From positions 1-7,683 of the forward strand of contig CAMBHH010000166.1 of the NCBI GenBank assembly GCA_945866505.1: a DNA stretch of 7,683 nucleotides, given 5' to 3'. Numbering within the stretch: position 1 is the first letter of the stretch; each line of letters opens with the position of its first letter. A model generated the notes under the pieces. The model was not told the origin of the DNA. It did no database searches and saw nothing but the letters and a program-made list of their open reading frames with translations. Positions 5,361-7,683 of this stretch are shown piece after piece. This DNA comes from Flavobacterium psychrophilum (GTDB lineage Bacteria; Bacteroidota; Bacteroidia; Flavobacteriales; Flavobacteriaceae). Made by a program: the position numbers and the translations under genes.

Positions 5361-7235
5361 ATGGATACAAATTTAGTTTTAGTCTTACTATTAGCTCCTT
5401 TTTTAGGATTTTTATTTAATGTTTTTCTGGGTAAAAAAGCTGGAAAAAGCATCGTGGGGATTGTGGGAACACTTTCCGTTGTGGTTTCTTTTGCAGTAAC
5501 TTTATATTTATTTGCTAATGCAGGCCAAGAACCAGTTGTTATCAACTTGTTCGATTGGATTTCGGTTCAAAGATTCGATATCAGCTTTGGTTTTCTAATC
5601 GACCAATTGTCCATTCTTTGGTTGCTATTTGTAACTGGAATTGGGTCATTGATTCACTTGTATTCCATCAGTTATATGCACGATGACGAAAAAATGAACT
5701 CATTTTTCGCATACCTAAACCTATTCATTTTCTTTATGATTACTTTGGTTATAGGAAGCAATTTGCTAATGATGTTCATTGGTTGGGAAGGTGTAGGTCT
5801 TTGTTCTTACTTGCTAATTGGATTTTGGTATAAAAATCAAGATTTTAATGATGCTGCCAAAAAGGCTTTCATTATGAATAGAATTGGGGATTTAGGATTC
5901 CTAATCGGGATTTTTATTGTTGGTTCATTATTCAATACTTTAGATTTTACGACTTTAAAAACGGCAATAACTTCAGCAACTGATATTAATGATTTTTGGA
6001 TTGCTGCTGCTGCCCTAGCTCTATTCATTGGAGCCTGCGGAAAGTCGGCACAAATTCCGTTATACACTTGGTTACCCGATGCGATGGCTGGGCCAACACC
6101 CGTTTCGGCATTGATTCACGCTGCGACTATGGTTACCGCTGGAATTTTTATGCTTACTAGGTTGAACTTCCTGTTTGATATGGCGCCAAGCATTCAAAAC
6201 ATTATTGCGATTGTTGGAGCTTGCACTGCTTTGGTTGCTGCAACTATTGCTTTGGTTCAAAACGATATCAAAAAAGTATTAGCTTATTCTACCGTTTCCC
6301 AATTGGGATTGATGTTTTTAGCTTTAGGATTGGGTGCTTACGAAGTGGCAGTTTTCCACGTAATCACACATGCTTTCTTCAAAGCCTGTTTGTTCTTGGG
6401 TTCTGGATCTGTAATTCACGGATTGCACGGCGAACAAGATATGCGGAAAATGGGTGGTTTGAAAAAGGCAATGCCCATCACTTTTTGGACAATGTTGATC
6501 GCTTCACTGGCCATTTCAGGAATATTTCCATTGGCAGGATTTTGGTCAAAAGACGAAATTTTAATGACTGCTTTTCACGGAAATCCAGCTTTATGGGTGA
6601 TTGGATCGATCTCGTCAATTATGACAGCTTTCTATATGTTTAGATTGATTTATCTAACCTTCTTCAACTCGTTCAGAGGAACCGAAGAACAAAAACATCA
6701 TTTGCACGAAAGTCCAAGTCTGATTACTTTGCCTTTAATTATTTTGGCGATTTTATCTTTCTTTGGCGGAATTATCAGTTTACCGGGACACAGTTGGTTG
6801 AATGAATATTTGTCTCCATTGTTTTCTAAAGTAACTCACGAGGAACACTCTTTAGGAAGTACAGAATATATGCTGATGGCAATTGCTACCATTGGCGCAT
6901 TAATAGGGATTGGAATTGCCTATAAAAAATACTTGAAAGACAATACAATTCCAAGTGAAGATTCCGAAATTTCTGGTTTTTCTAAAGTTTTATACAACAA
7001 GTATTATGTTGACGAAATCTATGAAGCTATTTTTGTAAAACCAATAAATGTGTTATCCAGTTTCTTTAGAGATTCTGTTGAGACCACATTATCAGCCTTG
7101 GTTTTTGGATTGGGTAAAGTAACCAATAGTATTGCAATAGAAGGGAAAAAAGCACACAACGGAAGTGTTGGTTTCTATCTATTTGCATTTGTCATAGGCG
7201 TTATTGCCATACTAACTTATTTATTTTTACAATAA
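5361..7235 (+). CDS. nuoL: NADH-quinone oxidoreductase subunit L (NuoL)
   Basis: Distal antiporter-like proton-pumping subunit of the complex I membrane arm. It is 624 aa, near the usual ~610. Key ionisable residues are present: E143 in GWEGVGLCSYLLIGFW, R174 and D177 in NRIGDLGF, K228 in ACGKSAQIPLYTWLPDAM, H253 in PVSALIHAATMVTAG, H333 and H337 before K341 in VFHVITHAFFKACLFLGSGS, and K397 in GFWSKDEI. After the core helices, residues about 540-600 (YNKYYVDEIYEAIFVKPINV onwards) correspond to the start of the long lateral helix region, and the protein ends in a final transmembrane helix (about 602-622), as expected for NuoL and not for NuoM or NuoN. ATG 5361 precedes the first hydrophobic helix directly. 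It is followed after 11 nt by nuoM. Confidence 0.97.
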   Translation: MDTNLVLVLLLAPFLGFLFNVFLGKKAGKSIVGIVGTLSVVVSFAVTLYLFANAGQEPVVINLFDWISVQRFDISFGFLIDQLSILWLLFVTGIGSLIHLYSISYMHDDEKMNSFFAYLNLFIFFMITLVIGSNLLMMFIGWEGVGLCSYLLIGFWYKNQDFNDAAKKAFIMNRIGDLGFLIGIFIVGSLFNTLDFTTLKTAITSATDINDFWIAAAALALFIGACGKSAQIPLYTWLPDAMAGPTPVSALIHAATMVTAGIFMLTRLNFLFDMAPSIQNIIAIVGACTALVAATIALVQNDIKKVLAYSTVSQLGLMFLALGLGAYEVAVFHVITHAFFKACLFLGSGSVIHGLHGEQDMRKMGGLKKAMPITFWTMLIASLAISGIFPLAGFWSKDEILMTAFHGNPALWVIGSISSIMTAFYMFRLIYLTFFNSFRGTEEQKHHLHESPSLITLPLIILAILSFFGGIISLPGHSWLNEYLSPLFSKVTHEEHSLGSTEYMLMAIATIGALIGIGIAYKKYLKDNTIPSEDSEISGFSKVLYNKYYVDEIYEAIFVKPINVLSSFFRDSVETTLSALVFGLGKVTNSIAIEGKKAHNGSVGFYLFAFVIGVIAILTYLFLQ

Positions 7236-7246
7236 TTTTTTACATA

Positions 7247-7683
7247 ATGGATGTAACTACACTATTAATTATTCTTTTGGTTGGCGCATTTGGAACGTAT
7301 TTTTCGGGTGATAAATGGGCTCCGAAAGTAGCTTTGTTGGTTGGCTTAACTGCTTTTGCCAGTGCTATTTGTTTGCTCAGCCAATACAATCTAGGAAACG
7401 AAATAAGTTTTACACAACTTTGGATATCCAACCCAAAAATCTATTTAGCTTTTCAAGCTGACGGACTCGCTTTAGCTATGCTTTTGTTGACAACCGCATT
7501 GACACCAATTATTATTTACTCTTCTTTTGGAAATACCTATAAAAATTCGAAAGCCTTTTATGCTTTAATCATTTTTATGACTTTTGCGATGGCGGGAACT
7601 TTCCTTGCCTCTGATGGACTTTTGTACTATGTTTTCTGGGAATTATCCTTGATTCCAATATACTTTATTGCTCTAATTTGGGG
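7247..7683 (+). CDS. nuoM: NADH-quinone oxidoreductase subunit M (NuoM), 3'-truncated by the window edge
   Basis: Second antiporter-like proton-pumping subunit. Only the first 145 codons (plus two bases) lie in the window, roughly the first third of a ~480-500 aa protein. The start is ATG 7247 (MDVTTLLIILLVGAFGTYFS), 11 nt after the nuoL stop. The ATG at 7251 is out of frame and meets a stop at once. Visible are several hydrophobic helices, the QADGLALAMLLLTT region (70-83), typical of the NuoM/NuoL N-terminus, and FWELSLIPIYFIALIW (130-145). The latter holds the essential helix-5 glutamate, E132 (E144 of E. coli NuoM). The position after nuoL and the 'WELSLIPIY' motif distinguish NuoM from NuoL and NuoN. 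The frame is open to the right edge. Confidence 0.95.
   Translation, partial: MDVTTLLIILLVGAFGTYFSGDKWAPKVALLVGLTAFASAICLLSQYNLGNEISFTQLWISNPKIYLAFQADGLALAMLLLTTALTPIIIYSSFGNTYKNSKAFYALIIFMTFAMAGTFLASDGLLYYVFWELSLIPIYFIALIW

Noticed and set aside
6221..6643. 140-codon + strand frame inside nuoL
   Set aside because: It overlaps the invariant core of NuoL in another frame and its Cys/Arg/Phe-rich translation looks like out-of-frame coding sequence.
1..7683. A wholly new gene system in the window
   Set aside because: Eight of nine genes are standard complex I subunits with intact key residues; only the small secreted gene and the intergenic elements are unexplained.

Overview
The window is a 7.7 kb slice of a respiratory complex I (nuo, proton-pumping NADH:quinone oxidoreductase) operon. 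All genes are on the + strand, in the order nuoF(3' part)-[secreted hypothetical]-nuoG-nuoH-nuoI-nuoJ-nuoK-nuoL-nuoM(5' part). The source is almost certainly a member of the Bacteroidota, most likely Flavobacterium or a close relative. The reasons are: AT-rich DNA; A-rich rather than Shine-Dalgarno-like sequence in front of the starts; a short NuoG (349 aa) that lacks the molybdopterin-like domain; a small secreted protein of a type common in Bacteroidota; and, between nuoH and nuoI, a structured element that looks like a repeat RNA common in Flavobacterium genomes.

Layout. Positions 1-1021 hold the last three quarters of NuoF (FMN / N3 cluster subunit). Positions 1029-1595 encode an unrelated 188-aa exported protein with visibly lower GC. 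A 94-bp gap with a 7-bp tandem repeat leads to nuoG at 1690, whose end overlaps the start of nuoH by 8 nt. A 160-bp gap after nuoH carries a hairpin RNA-like element and then a small palindromic spacer that runs up to the nuoI start. From nuoI on the genes are tightly packed (1-nt overlap, 1-nt gap, 6-nt gap, 11-nt gap) through nuoJ, nuoK and nuoL into nuoM, which runs off the right edge.

How the parts work together. NuoF takes electrons from NADH through FMN and cluster N3. NuoG (N1b, N5, N4) and NuoI (N6a, N6b) carry them along the iron-sulfur chain. NuoH forms the membrane side of the quinone site. NuoJ and NuoK link it to the antiporter-like proton-pumping subunits NuoL and NuoM. Key residues are present in every subunit that can be read.

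No mobile element, CRISPR array, tRNA or rRNA was seen. The points that depart from a plain nuo operon are the secreted protein inserted between nuoF and nuoG, the altered cysteine pattern in NuoG where N7 would sit, and the repeat-like elements in the only two sizeable intergenic gaps.
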